A DNA stretch of 64,000 nt from JAICYJ01 sp963766445 (GCA_963766445.1 CAVXZW010000015.1:235159-299158), one strand, 5' to 3'; shown: positions 37,213 through 47,732, numbered from the stretch's first letter. A program made the numbers and translations. Notes: generated by a model from the letters alone, not told the origin.

Positions 37213-37300
37213 CGGCGGATTCTACGAGTGAAAGCCGCACCAGCGCCTGTTCAATCGCCCGGCGCTGGGCCGCCGAGGCCTGTGGCCGCACCACGATCAC
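37100..37300 (-). CDS. Possible small acyl-CoA carboxylase epsilon-like subunit
   Basis: Candidate 66-residue product starting at GTG 37300, whose GTGA overlaps the beta-chain stop, and running into the alpha-chain gene in another frame. The first 27 residues (VIVVRPQASAAQRRAIEQAL and following) sit in the 84-bp alpha/beta gap, where Actinobacteria often encode the small epsilon subunit. The portion past 37212 reads like a shadow of the alpha gene, so either a frameshift shortens the true protein or the ORF is spurious. Confidence 0.3.
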   Translation of the reverse strand: MIVVRPQASAAQRRAIEQALVRLSLVESADVQQGAGGKPRRDRDPDLPHAARNGNRLGGGLLRGRP

Positions 37301-38856
37301 AACGGGATGTTGCCGTGCTTGCGCTCCGGCAGGTCCGCCCGCTTACCGCGACAGGCCTCCAGCGCGGCGATCAGCGCCGGCCGCGTCCGCCGCGGCTGGA
37401 TCACGTCGTCGACGTACCCGCGCTCGGCCGCGGTAAACGGGTTCGCGAACTGCTCCCGGTACTCCTCGACCAGCTCGGCGCGCCGCGCGACCGGATCGTC
37501 GGCCGTCTCCAGCTCCTTGCGAAACACGATGTTGACCGCCCCGTCCGGCCCCATCACCGCCACCTCCGCCGTCGGCCAGGCGAAGTTGAAGTCGGCGCCG
37601 ATGTGCTTCGAGCCCATGACGTCGTACGCACCGCCATAGGCCTTGCGCGTGATCACGGTCAGCTTCGGCACCGTGGCCTCGCAGTAGGCGTACAGCAGCT
37701 TCGCGCCGTGCCGGATGATGCCGCCCCACTCCTGCGAGGTGCCGGGCAGGAACCCGGGCACGTCCACGAAGGTCACCACCGGAAGGTTGAAGGCGTCGCA
37801 GGTGCGCACGAACCGGCCGGCCTTGGTGGAGCTGTCGATATCGAGCACGCCGGCCAGCGAGCGCGGCTGGTTGGCGACGATGCCGACCGGGTGGCCGCCC
37901 AGGCGCGCGCAACCGCAGATGATGTTGGTCGCCCACGCGGCGTGCACCTCGAGGAACTCGCCGTCGTCGATCACCCTGCGCACCACCTCGTGCATGTCGT
38001 AGGGCTTGGCCGACTCGTCGGGAATCAGCCGGTCGAGCTCGGCGTCCTCCCTGTCGACCGGATCGTCTGGCGGCTCCCACGGCGGCTGCTCGCCGTTCCA
38101 GCTGGGCAGGAACGAGAGCAGGTAACGGCAGTCCTCGATCAGCGCGCGCTCATCGGCAGCGGTGAAGTGGGCGACCCCGCTTCGCGAGGCATGCGTGTGC
38201 GCGCCGCCCAGCTGCTCGAAGCTGACCTCCTCGCCGGTGACTGTCTTCACCACCTCGGGGCCGGTGATGAACATGTGCGAGGTCTGCTCCACCATCATCA
38301 CGAAGTCGGTCATCGCCGGCGAGTAGACGGCGCCGCCGGCGCACGGCCCCATCACCAGGGAGACCTGCGGGATCACGCCTGACGACTGCACGTTCCTGAA
38401 GAAGATGTCGGCGTAGCCGGCCAGCGACACCACGCCCTCCTGGATGCGCGCTCCGCCGGAGTCGTTGATGCCGATGATGGGGCATCGGTAGCGAAGCGCC
38501 ATGTCCATCACCTTGGTGATCTTCTGCGCGAAGGCCTCGCCCAGGCTGCCCCCGAACACGGTGAAGTCCTGCGAGAACACGAACACCCGCCGGCCCTCGA
38601 TGGTGCCATGGCCGGTGACCACGCCGTCGCCGTAGGGGCGGGTCTCCATCATGTTGAAGTTCGGGTTGCGGTGCTGCACGAAGACGTCCAGCTCGACGAA
38701 CGAACCGGGGTCGAGCAGCAGCTCCACACGCTCCCGGGCGAGCAGCTTGCCGCGCTCGCGGTGCCGCTCGACCGCGCGCGGCGAGCCCGAGTGCAGCGCC
38801 TCGCGGCGAAGCTGCTCAAGCGCCTGCAGCCGTTCCTCGGTGGTGTGCTCCGCCAT
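37297..38856 (-). CDS. Acyl-CoA (propionyl-CoA) carboxylase beta chain
   Basis: Carboxyltransferase subunit of 519 residues that moves CO2 from biotin to propionyl- or acetyl-CoA. It contains GSFVELDVFVQHR, the acyl-CoA oxyanion segment GINDSGGARIQEGV, GPCAGGAVYSPAMTDF and, near the C-terminus, MGSKHIGADFNFAWPTAEVAVMGPDGAVNI (ends given). The clean GGARIQEG and GGAVYSP pairs match the PccB/AccD5 family. It precedes the alpha chain; with mmsA nearby, propionyl-CoA is the probable main substrate. Confidence 0.93.
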   Translation of the reverse strand: MAEHTTEERLQALEQLRREALHSGSPRAVERHRERGKLLARERVELLLDPGSFVELDVFVQHRNPNFNMMETRPYGDGVVTGHGTIEGRRVFVFSQDFTVFGGSLGEAFAQKITKVMDMALRYRCPIIGINDSGGARIQEGVVSLAGYADIFFRNVQSSGVIPQVSLVMGPCAGGAVYSPAMTDFVMMVEQTSHMFITGPEVVKTVTGEEVSFEQLGGAHTHASRSGVAHFTAADERALIEDCRYLLSFLPSWNGEQPPWEPPDDPVDREDAELDRLIPDESAKPYDMHEVVRRVIDDGEFLEVHAAWATNIICGCARLGGHPVGIVANQPRSLAGVLDIDSSTKAGRFVRTCDAFNLPVVTFVDVPGFLPGTSQEWGGIIRHGAKLLYAYCEATVPKLTVITRKAYGGAYDVMGSKHIGADFNFAWPTAEVAVMGPDGAVNIVFRKELETADDPVARRAELVEEYREQFANPFTAAERGYVDDVIQPRRTRPALIAALEACRGKRADLPERKHGNIPL

Positions 38857-38887
38857 CAGGCCGGGAGCCTACCGGAGCCCGGCGGGG

Positions 38888-41044
38888 CTACGGCGCGGGG
38901 ACACCTCGCAGCAGGCCGTTGCCGGCCAGGCAGACCCAGACGGCGCCCGAGCCGTCAACCACCAGCCGGTAGGGCAGGAGCGCCGTGGCCCGGTAGGTGG
39001 CGTCGGCCACGTCCGTCCAGGTGACGCCGTTGTCGTCGGAGCGGAGCAGCTTGGCCGGCGTTGTCGCGGTCGGCTGCACGGCCAGGTAGACGCTGCCGCC
39101 CGGTGCGACCACCACCGGCCCCGGCTGAGGCACGGTCAGCACCGTCACCGGCGCCAGCCCCGCAGCCGTGACCTTGCTGGCGTTGTCGATCCGGTAGAGC
39201 GCGGTGCCGTTGGAAACCCAAAGCGTGGTGCCGGTGGCGTCGGTGGCGATGAAGCCCTTGAGATCGCCCGACGACGGCTTCGCCCACAGCTTCGTCCAGG
39301 TGCCGCCGGCGTCGGTCGACCGCCAGATGCCGCTGCGGTGGTCGTACAGGTAGACGATCGAGGTGCCGGCCGGCCACAGCATCTGGATCGGCTTCGCCCA
39401 GTTCCGGGTCGTCATCGCCGTCGCGGCGGCCCTCGTCCAGTTGCCGGCGCCGACCTTGCGGTAGATACCGGCCGCATCGACGGCAGCCAGCAGCACCCTG
39501 CTGGTACCCGACTTCCCGACCGCGATGGCCAGCGGCCGCTTCACGCCGGCCAGCGCCGAGAGGCCCTCATCCGTCCACGAGCTGGGCACCGCTGGGGTGG
39601 ACGACGAGTAGACCTTGCCCTGCCGGTTGCCGTCGCGGTTCCCGGTGGCGATGTACACGCGCGAGGGCGTGACCGTCGAATCGATGGCGACGTCGAACCC
39701 CGTGGAGGCGGCCAGCTTGATCACCGGCGAGGTGACGCTGGCGCCCGTGTCGCTCGAGGTCAGGAACGTCCAGTCGGTCGCGACCATGTCGACCGAGGCC
39801 GGAGCGTGCGGATCGACGGCCAGGTCCTGGATCAGCGTGACCCCCATGTGGCCGACCATTGGGTACCAGTCGCCGCCGTCGTTGCCCGACCGCCAGATGC
39901 CGGAGCGACCGGCCACGAGCACCGCCGGATCGGCACAGGGCTGCGTGGCGTCGATCGCAAGCGCGATCTGCGCGGGGGTGGAGCTCTTCCCGCCCAGCAT
40001 GAAGCCGGGCCGGGTCGACAGCCACCACGTCGCCCCTCCGGGGCCGCCGACATTGGTATGGACTCTGGTCGGATCGCCCGTGACCGAATGCCAGGTGGCG
40101 CCGCCGTCGCCCGAGCGGACGATCGCGTCCGGTGACGACTGATCCGCCCCCGCGTAGACCTGGGTGGCGCCGTCACAGCCGGTCCATGCCGCGATCGACG
40201 TCCACATCGAGCCGGCCCGCAGCTGGCCGGCACCCAGCTGCGACCAGCTTGCGCCGCCATCGCTGGAGGCGAACACGCCGCTGGTGCCGGCCGCCGCGTA
40301 GACGGTGCCGCCCGCGATGCTCAGCTCCTCGACCGTGACCGGCGCTGTTGCCAGCCGCGTGAACCCGCCCAGGCCTCCGGCATCGGTGGTCTCGTAGAGG
40401 CCCTGGCCGTAGCTGCCGGCGTAGAGCACGCCGGTTGCGGACGGATCGAGCGCCAGCGAGCGTAGATGGAGGCCGCTCAGGCCGAGCGTCGTCCAGGTCG
40501 CACCGCCGTCGTCGGAGCGCATCACACCCTGGCTGAAGGTGGCCGCGTAGATCGAGCCGCTGACCGGGTCCTGGGCCAGCAGGTTACCGGTCGATCGGGG
40601 GTGCTCGGCCGGCAGCCCGGCGGTCTTGGCGTTGCCGCCGGCGAACTGGGGCACCGTCGACAGCATCCTCCAGGTGGCGCCGGAGTCATCCGACTCGAGC
40701 AGGCCGCCGCCGGTGCCCGCATCGCCCACCGCCGCGTACACGCGCCCGGCCACCACCGGCGAGAACAGGAACGCAGCCACCTCGAGTTGGGCGCGGCCTA
40801 CCAGGCCGGTGTTGACCGCCTGCCAGCTGGCGCCGCCGTCGGTCGAGCGCTCGATCCCGGACACGTCGCCACCGGAGAGCAGCACCTCGGGGCTGGCCGG
40901 ATCGACCGCCACCACGTTCTGGAAGCCTCCGCCGCCGGGGCCGGCCGGGCTGAACGACAGCGTTGCCGCGCGAGCCGCTGAGGCCGACGAGGCGAACGTC
41001 ACGGCTAGGAGCAGCGCGATCCACCTGGCAGCGCGCGTAGTCAA
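38888..41044 (-). CDS. Secreted BNR/sortilin-like beta-propeller protein
   Basis: Secreted protein of 718 residues with a signal peptide (WIALLLAVTFASSASAARA). At least eight repeats carry the BNR/Asp-box pattern S-x-D-x-G-x-x-W, for example STDGGASW, SDDSGATW, SDDGGATW, SSDGGASW, SGDGGATW, STDAGGTW and SDDNGVTW, together forming a long beta-propeller. Sialidase catalytic residues are not seen, so it is more likely a binding or cell-surface protein. The start TTG at 41044 is the only one that preserves the full signal peptide. Confidence 0.85.
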   Translation of the reverse strand: MTTRAARWIALLLAVTFASSASAARAATLSFSPAGPGGGGFQNVVAVDPASPEVLLSGGDVSGIERSTDGGASWQAVNTGLVGRAQLEVAAFLFSPVVAGRVYAAVGDAGTGGGLLESDDSGATWRMLSTVPQFAGGNAKTAGLPAEHPRSTGNLLAQDPVSGSIYAATFSQGVMRSDDGGATWTTLGLSGLHLRSLALDPSATGVLYAGSYGQGLYETTDAGGLGGFTRLATAPVTVEELSIAGGTVYAAAGTSGVFASSDGGASWSQLGAGQLRAGSMWTSIAAWTGCDGATQVYAGADQSSPDAIVRSGDGGATWHSVTGDPTRVHTNVGGPGGATWWLSTRPGFMLGGKSSTPAQIALAIDATQPCADPAVLVAGRSGIWRSGNDGGDWYPMVGHMGVTLIQDLAVDPHAPASVDMVATDWTFLTSSDTGASVTSPVIKLAASTGFDVAIDSTVTPSRVYIATGNRDGNRQGKVYSSSTPAVPSSWTDEGLSALAGVKRPLAIAVGKSGTSRVLLAAVDAAGIYRKVGAGNWTRAAATAMTTRNWAKPIQMLWPAGTSIVYLYDHRSGIWRSTDAGGTWTKLWAKPSSGDLKGFIATDATGTTLWVSNGTALYRIDNASKVTAAGLAPVTVLTVPQPGPVVVAPGGSVYLAVQPTATTPAKLLRSDDNGVTWTDVADATYRATALLPYRLVVDGSGAVWVCLAGNGLLRGVPAP

Positions 41045-41118
41045 CCCGCAAAGAGGGTACCAGCCCGCGGCCCCGGCGAGAAGTCCCGCCGGGGCCGTGA
41101 ACTGGGGGCCGACGCCGA

Positions 41119-42324
41119 TCAGCTGGTGGTGAAGATCTGAGAGCCGTGCGCGGGCAGCGTGGCACCCAGAGCGAAGCTCCCATCCGGGCGGCGGTACGCA
41201 CCGCCCAGATCGATCGAGACCGGCGAATCTGTCGTGTTGACCAGCACCTTCCCGTTGGTGAAGTTGCGCACGTAGACGCCGTTCTGCACCACGTAGGGCC
41301 CGGTCGGCGTGCCGATCTGCAGGTGGTACAGCGGATCGTCCAGCGTGGCCGGATCGGTCTTGTTGGCCGTGAAGTAGAAGTACGAGTTGCCGTCGTTGCC
41401 GAGCAGGAAGCTGGCCAGCGCGAACCTGCGGGCATCCTCCTTCTGATCGGCGGTGCCGGCCGTCCAGGTCTTGGTGATGGTCAGCGCCAGACCGCCGGTG
41501 GAACTCGCATCGCTCAGCATGTTCACGTCCTGCACCCAGGCCTTCGTCGGCTCGAAGCGGGTCAGCGGAGCACCCGCCTGCCGCGTCCAGGTCTCGGCGC
41601 TGACTCCGGTCGCACCGTTCAGCAACAGCTTGCTGGGCGCGCCCGGTGCGAAGTACCGGGGCCCGTTGCCGATGCCGTTGCCGAGCACCGCTTTGCCGGT
41701 GAACGACGCCACCTTGGCGGCCAGCGCGCTGGTCGCATGCAGCCAGTCAAGCCGCGTCCAGACCTGGCCGGTGGCCGGGTTGATGGGCAGCCCGGTGGTG
41801 TAGCCGGGCCACAGCGGCGCCGTGCCCAGCATGTCCAGGTAACAGCCGTCGTAGACCGTCCCGGACAGCAGCTTCGCGCACGACTGCTGCACGTAGGAGA
41901 CCCAGTTGGGGTCGCCCGGATCGGCCAGGTAGTTGCCGTAACCGTGCGATGTGACCACACGGCCCTGCGCGTCGTGCGAGAGCATCGACGAGTCGACCGT
42001 GCCATAAAGCCGCTTGTAGAGGAACGTGCCGTTCAGATAGACGTACAGCTTGAGACTGGGATTGGCGGCCTTCATCGCCGAGGCATAGCCGCCCAGCTGA
42101 GCTGGATTGAACGTGATCAAGTCGAAACGCTTGGCGGCGTCCTCCGCAGCCGCCTGCGTTGTGAACCTCTGCGGAGCCGTGTGCATCGGAGCCCATAGAT
42201 GGATGCCGTTCTCACTGCTGGCAAATCCCACGCTTGCCATGCTCATCGAGCTCGTGCCGCTGGCGTTCGTGACCATGAGCATCGTCGCGATCGCAGCCAC
42301 GGCGGCCGCAAGTAACCGTTTCAA
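41119..42324 (-). CDS. Secreted putative glycosyl hydrolase-like protein (GHL15-type)
   Basis: Secreted protein of 401 residues: signal peptide KRLLAAAVAAIATMLMV, then a TIM-barrel-like domain with FDLITFNPAQLGGYASAMK, LYVYLNGTFLYKRLYG, YDGCYLDMLGTAPLWPGYTTG and VLGNGIGNGPRYF, followed by a beta-sandwich C-terminus. It matches my recollection of hypothetical glycosyl hydrolase-like family 15. The start is TTG at 42324 with a GGGGGG tract 6 nt upstream. A truncated paralogue lies at 45.0-45.6 kb, next to the lasso cluster. The 42325-42533 gap upstream is comparatively AT-rich and probably holds its promoter. Confidence 0.78.
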   Translation of the reverse strand: MKRLLAAAVAAIATMLMVTNASGTSSMSMASVGFASSENGIHLWAPMHTAPQRFTTQAAAEDAAKRFDLITFNPAQLGGYASAMKAANPSLKLYVYLNGTFLYKRLYGTVDSSMLSHDAQGRVVTSHGYGNYLADPGDPNWVSYVQQSCAKLLSGTVYDGCYLDMLGTAPLWPGYTTGLPINPATGQVWTRLDWLHATSALAAKVASFTGKAVLGNGIGNGPRYFAPGAPSKLLLNGATGVSAETWTRQAGAPLTRFEPTKAWVQDVNMLSDASSTGGLALTITKTWTAGTADQKEDARRFALASFLLGNDGNSYFYFTANKTDPATLDDPLYHLQIGTPTGPYVVQNGVYVRNFTNGKVLVNTTDSPVSIDLGGAYRRPDGSFALGATLPAHGSQIFTTS

Positions 42325-42533
42325 CGAATCCCCCCGAATGGTGTTGTGGCTGCGTGCGCGGCGCCGCCCACCCGCGCATCGCACCCTGGATACTGGGGGC
42401 TGTATCGGCAATCCCCACTACTTGCGTTACATGCTGGACGCTAGTCTTACTGATTATTTACAGCACGCTCTAAGGGTCGCGAGCACCGCGTTGTCGCATC
42501 CGGCGACGCACCCGTTCTGCAACACTGCGGATC

Positions 42534-43454
42534 GTGCAGACTGAGAGCGGACGAGAGTCGCGCATGCGCTGGATCGGGATGCGCGTGCGACGCCACTGGG
42601 AGTGGGGCCGCGCGCACGGATTCCGGCGGCTGATCGAGGAGGATCAGCTGAACCCCCTGGAGCGAGTGCCGCTGGCGCTGCGCAAACGCCGGTGGCGGCG
42701 CACCCACTCGGTCGCCCCCGGCGCGGTCCCGGTCTATCTGGTGGGCGTGCAGCGCTCGGGCACCAACATGCTGGTGCGAGGGCTGGAGCGATCGCCCGAG
42801 TTCGAGGTGCGAAACGAGAACGACGGCGACGCCTTCGAGCGGTTCCAGCTGCGGCCCGATCCGGTGGTGCGAGACCTGGTGATGCGCTCGGGCCACCGCT
42901 ACGTGCTGTTCAAGCCGCTCTGCGACTCGCACCGGGTGGACGAGATCCTGGACGGGCTCGGCACCCCCAGCCCGGGCCGCGCGATCTGGGCATACCGCGA
43001 CGTCGACGGCCGGGTGCGCTCGGCGCTGGCCAAGTTCGGCACCAACAACCTCGATGTGCTGACCGAGATCGCGGCCGGCCGCGGCGACCACCGCTGGCAG
43101 GCGCGCGGCATGTCGGCCGAGAACCGGGCGCTGGTCGAGAGCTTCGACTACTCGACGATGACGCCCGAGTCGGCCGCCGCCCTGTTCTGGTACGTGCGCA
43201 ACTCGCTCTACTTCGAGCGCGGTCTCGACCGGCGCGACGACGTCACGCTGGCGTGCTACGACCGGTTTCTGGCTGACCCCGACCGGAACATGCGCGCGCT
43301 CTGCGCCTTTCTGGACTTCCCGTTCGACGCCTCGCTGGCCGCGCACATCGAGCGTCGTGAAGCGCCCCAGCGGCGGCCGCTCGAGATCGACCCCGAGATC
43401 CGGCGGCGCTGCGACGACCTGGCCGCCCGGCTCGAACAGGTGCCGTCGGCGTAG
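42534..43454 (+). CDS. Sulfotransferase-family protein
   Basis: PAPS-dependent sulfotransferase-like protein of 306 residues. The 5'-phosphosulfate-binding loop appears as VYLVGVQRSGTNMLVRGLE (about residues 67-85), and a 3'-phosphate-type Ser-rich/Arg segment (YRDVDGRVRSALAKFG) follows. A GTG start at 42534 and an ATG at 42564 are both possible. It sits between a secreted GHL15 protein and a polysaccharide flippase, so sulfation of a glycan is the simplest role. Because it lies 2.2 kb from the lasso cluster edge, a tailoring role is possible but unsupported. Confidence 0.78.
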   Translation: MQTESGRESRMRWIGMRVRRHWEWGRAHGFRRLIEEDQLNPLERVPLALRKRRWRRTHSVAPGAVPVYLVGVQRSGTNMLVRGLERSPEFEVRNENDGDAFERFQLRPDPVVRDLVMRSGHRYVLFKPLCDSHRVDEILDGLGTPSPGRAIWAYRDVDGRVRSALAKFGTNNLDVLTEIAAGRGDHRWQARGMSAENRALVESFDYSTMTPESAAALFWYVRNSLYFERGLDRRDDVTLACYDRFLADPDRNMRALCAFLDFPFDASLAAHIERREAPQRRPLEIDPEIRRRCDDLAARLEQVPSA

Positions 43455-43513
43455 GCGCCCGGCACTACTCCGCGTCGCGCTCACACGGGGGCGCACGTAG
43501 ACTGGAAGCGCAG

Positions 43514-45043
43514 ATGACCGTGGACGACGCAGCCAAGCCTGAGACAACCACGCTCGTCCAGCGATCGGCAATGAACTTCGTGGGACTGGCCGCGGCCAAC
43601 GCCATGCAGTTCGCCCTGGTGCTGATGATCGGCCGCTCCCTGAACCAGGATGCGGCGGGCATCTTCTTCGAAGGGTTCGCGGCCGTACGGCTGCTGTCGG
43701 TGCTGGCCGTTCTCGGCCTCGACGTGACCGCGATCCGCTACGTGGCGGTGCACCGTGCGCGAGGGGAGCACGACCGCGCGCGCGCGGCGGTGGCACTGTC
43801 GGTGCTGCTGGCCGGCGGGGCGTCGATCGCGATCGCGGCGCTGGTGTTCGCGCTGGCGCCGCAGCTGTCCGACCTGTTCGGCGCACACGACCTGCAGTAC
43901 GTGCTGCGGGTGATGGTGCTGTCGCTGCCGGCGGTGACGCTGCAGATGGTGCTGATCGGCGCCACCCGCGGCACCGGCCGCATGAAGGCGTTCGTGGTGG
44001 TCGACCAGGTCACCGACGGCGTGCTGCGGGTGGCGCTGGTGGCCCTCGCGCTGGCGCTCGGCTACGGCCTCGACGGCACGGCGGTGGCCTTCACGATCGC
44101 GTCCTACCTGACGCTTGCCGCGGCCGCCCTGGCGGCGCGCGGCGTGACCGGCACGCTGCGGCAGGCCGCCGCGGTCGAGACCGGCGCGCTGATCCGGTTC
44201 AGCGCAAACCAGTGGGGCGCGTCGCTGGCCGGCGTAGGGCTGCTGTGGGCGGACACGCTCCTGCTGGGGCTGTGGCGGCCGCCCGCCGATGTCGCGGTCT
44301 ACTCGATCGCAACGCGCACCGTCCTGTTCGGAATGATGTTCATCCTGCCGATCGGGATCGCGTTCCAGCCCCAGATCGGACGGCTGTACGCGCTCTCCGA
44401 CCACGCCGGGCTGTACCGCATGTACGGGTTCGCCACCAAGTGGTCGACCATCGCCGGCTGCCCGCCGCTCCTGTTCCTGACCCTGTTCGCGCTGCCGATC
44501 GTGACGCTCCTGTACGGCCCCAGCTACGCCCGCGGCGCGTGGCCCCTGGCGCTGCTCGCGATCGGGCAGACGGTGAACGCCGCGACCGGCCCCTGCGGCC
44601 ACGTGGTGACAATGATCGGGCGCGCCGACCTGGTGCTCAAGAACAGCCTGATCGCGCTGGTGCTGAACGTGGTCCTGAACCTGGCCCTGATCCCGCCCTA
44701 CGGCATGGTCGGCGCCGGCCTGGCCTGGGGGATATCGATCGTGATCTGGAACCTGATCCGGCTCTGGCAGGTGTACCGCGTGCTTGGCATGCAGCCGTTC
44801 GGCGACTGGTCACGGCCGGTGGGGCTGGCGCTGACGGTGTTCGTGCTGACCGCGGCCGGCCTGCGCGTGCTGCTGGACTCCGCGCCGGCCGCGCTCGCCA
44901 TCATCGGCGGCGCGGCCGGCGCAACCCTCGCCTACGCGACGGCCCTGCTTGCCACCTCGTCGTTCGACGACGAGGACAACCTGATACTGGGCCGGTTCGC
45001 CCGGATCGGTCGCGCATCCGGGCGCACGCGGCCTAGTTCGTGA
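43514..45043 (+). CDS. Polysaccharide/oligosaccharide flippase (Wzx/MATE-like)
   Basis: Membrane protein of 509 residues with about 12-14 hydrophobic helices (for example NFVGLAAANAMQFALVLMIG at the N-terminus and GWGISIVIWNLIRL-like late helices). It belongs to the polysaccharide-biosynthesis flippase superfamily, which moves lipid-linked glycans across the membrane. TAGACT at 43498-43503 ends 10 nt before the ATG. The 3' end overlaps the truncated GHL15 remnant by 11 bp on the opposite strand. Confidence 0.88.
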   Translation: MTVDDAAKPETTTLVQRSAMNFVGLAAANAMQFALVLMIGRSLNQDAAGIFFEGFAAVRLLSVLAVLGLDVTAIRYVAVHRARGEHDRARAAVALSVLLAGGASIAIAALVFALAPQLSDLFGAHDLQYVLRVMVLSLPAVTLQMVLIGATRGTGRMKAFVVVDQVTDGVLRVALVALALALGYGLDGTAVAFTIASYLTLAAAALAARGVTGTLRQAAAVETGALIRFSANQWGASLAGVGLLWADTLLLGLWRPPADVAVYSIATRTVLFGMMFILPIGIAFQPQIGRLYALSDHAGLYRMYGFATKWSTIAGCPPLLFLTLFALPIVTLLYGPSYARGAWPLALLAIGQTVNAATGPCGHVVTMIGRADLVLKNSLIALVLNVVLNLALIPPYGMVGAGLAWGISIVIWNLIRLWQVYRVLGMQPFGDWSRPVGLALTVFVLTAAGLRVLLDSAPAALAIIGGAAGATLAYATALLATSSFDDEDNLILGRFARIGRASGRTRPSS

Positions 45044-45649
45044 AGATCACTCCCGTGTGAGGCGCGATCGTCGCGCTGGTCACGGATCGGCCCGACGGAT
45101 CGACGAACGAGGCGCCCAGCGACAGCGACGCGGAAACGCCGCCCGGGTTCACGACCACCATGCCGTTCTGGAGGTGGCGCACACGTTGGTCGTCGCCAGC
45201 GCTGTCTGCGGTCTTCGACCCCATTAACATGAAGTCCGCGCTCGAGCCCTTGGCCAGCAGGAAGGAGGCCAGCGCAAACTGCTGCCATTGATTCCGCTGG
45301 GTGGTCGTTGCCGACGCCCACAGCTTGGTCAGGCACAGGGCCAGTTTGCCCGTGGACTGGACGTCGGCGATCGCATTCACCTGGTTCAACACCGACGGCC
45401 ACGTGGCGACCCGTCGGTGGCGTCGCGGAAGCACTCCTCGAACACTCCGCCCTGGGCGACGTACGCCAGCACGTGCGTGTTGATGCCGAGCGTGAACGGC
45501 GTGCCGGTCAAAGGATCGATCGGCCTGCTCTTGAACCCGTAAAAGGCCATGCTGCCCATCGCGTCCATGTAGATGCCGGTCCAGCCGGCGGCCTGCTGCC
45601 CCTTGCCGAACAAGCCGCAATTGCGGGAACAGATGAGCTCGGTGGCCGT
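45033..45649 (-). pseudogene. 5'-truncated GHL15-like gene remnant
   Basis: C-terminal part of a protein similar to the intact GHL15 gene at 41.1-42.3 kb. The remnant reads NCGLFGKGQQAAGWTGIYMD, RPIDPLTGTPFTLGINTHVL, then after a frame change near 45410 VLNQVNAIADVQSTGKLAL, WQQFALASFLLAKG and TIAPHTGVIFTN. It has no N-terminal half: the similarity begins immediately after the stop codon of the PqqD/B1 gene and stays in its reading frame. This suggests that insertion or recombination joined the lasso cluster to the middle of an older GHL15 gene. Confidence 0.7.
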
Positions 45650-45934
45650 CTAGGGCGTCAGTTGCACGAGGTCGCGCGCACTCAGGTCCTCGACGAAGCG
45701 GGACACGTCCTCGTCGACCGAGGCCGGCGCATCCTCCGTCTCGGCCCGCACGCCGTCCACCAGATCGGCAAACCGCGTCTCGTTCTCGATCAGCCCCCAG
45801 ATCAGCGAGCCGAGCTCGTTGAGGCCGTGGTATTCGCCCGATTGCATGTGCAGCAGCACGCCGCCCTGCTCGTCCTCGAGCGAGCGGTAGACGACGTCGG
45901 GGTTGCGACGGATTCTGGTTGTTGGGTCGATCAT
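45650..45934 (-). CDS. PqqD-like RiPP recognition element protein (lasso B1)
   Basis: Protein of 94 residues with the PqqD fold: LLHMQSGEYHGLNELGSLIWGLIENETRFADLVDGV (ends given). In lasso systems this stand-alone domain binds the precursor leader and delivers it to the protease. It is the last gene of the minus-strand unit precursor-ABC-ABC-B1. The start ATG is at 45934, 17 bp beyond the permease stop; the stop directly abuts the truncated GHL15 remnant. Confidence 0.88.
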   Translation of the reverse strand: MIDPTTRIRRNPDVVYRSLEDEQGGVLLHMQSGEYHGLNELGSLIWGLIENETRFADLVDGVRAETEDAPASVDEDVSRFVEDLSARDLVQLTP

Positions 45935-45951
45935 GCGCGGTCGCTTTCGTT

Positions 45952-46778
45952 TTAGTACAGGCCGAGCGTACCGAGTCGCCGCTCGCGGCGCATCGCCAAC
46001 CGGAAGGCGTACAGCCCCAGCAGCAGTGTGATCGCGGAAAACGGCACGAGCTTGGCCATGGTCACCAGCGCCTCGTGCCAGCCGGCATCACCGATCAACT
46101 GCGCCCGCATCCCGGTGATGGCGATGGCGATCGGGTTGAACTTGACCAGAGGAGCGACCCAGGACGGGAACAGCGTCAGGGGAAAGTACGCGCCCGAGGT
46201 GAACGTCAGCGCGAAGGTCACAAACCCGATCTGGCCCGAACCGCGCCGGAAAGTGAGGATGCTGGCCGAAGCGATCGACCCCAGCCCCCAGACGAAGGGG
46301 ATGAACGCGGCCAGGATCAGGACCGCCGGGATATAGCCGCTCGGGGCGAAGCTGACGTCGAACACGATCGAGACGATGATCAGGAACATGACCGTCCGAA
46401 TCGGGACGTAGATCATGTCGTAGACGACCGAGCCCAGGAGCACCACGCTGGCGGTCGTCGGAGTGACCATCAGCGACTCCAGCGTTCCCAGCAGCTGCTC
46501 CTGCTGGATGGCGCTCACCAGCCGAGCCAGACCCAGCGCCATGAAGCCGGCGACGGCGATCCCCACCGTGACGTACGCGATGTAGGTGGTGCGGCCGGCC
46601 CCGGCGAGGTGGATCGGGTTCACGAGCTTGGACACGAACGAGAACACCAGCGCCTGTGCGAACAGATTGATCCAGTCGCTGATGAGGGCGGTGCGGTAGC
46701 TGAGCCGAATCAGGAAGTCGCGCCGAAGGAACGCTCCCAGCTTGAACGCCTCGGCCAGAACCCCGGATCGCGCGCGGG

Positions 46779-46782
<4 letters not shown>
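45952..46782 (-). CDS. ABC-2-type transporter permease of the lasso cluster
   Basis: Integral membrane permease of 276 residues with about six helices, including YIAYVTVGIAVAGFMALG, IIVSIVFDVSFAPSGYIPAV and ITLLLGLYAFRLAM (partial segments). The QQEQLLGTLESLMVTPT segment is characteristic of ABC-2 exporters. It pairs with the ATPase gene through a GTGA start/stop overlap and should export the mature peptide. No protease domain is fused, so leader removal is left to B2. Confidence 0.9.

Positions 46783-47731
<949 letters not shown>

Positions 47732-47732
<1 letters not shown>

Noticed and set aside
42325..42533. Possible structured RNA (GGGG/CCCC pairing near 42395-42420) in the GHL15/sulfotransferase gap
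   Set aside because: Only a 4-bp pairing with no conserved riboswitch-like elements; likely just a divergent promoter region.
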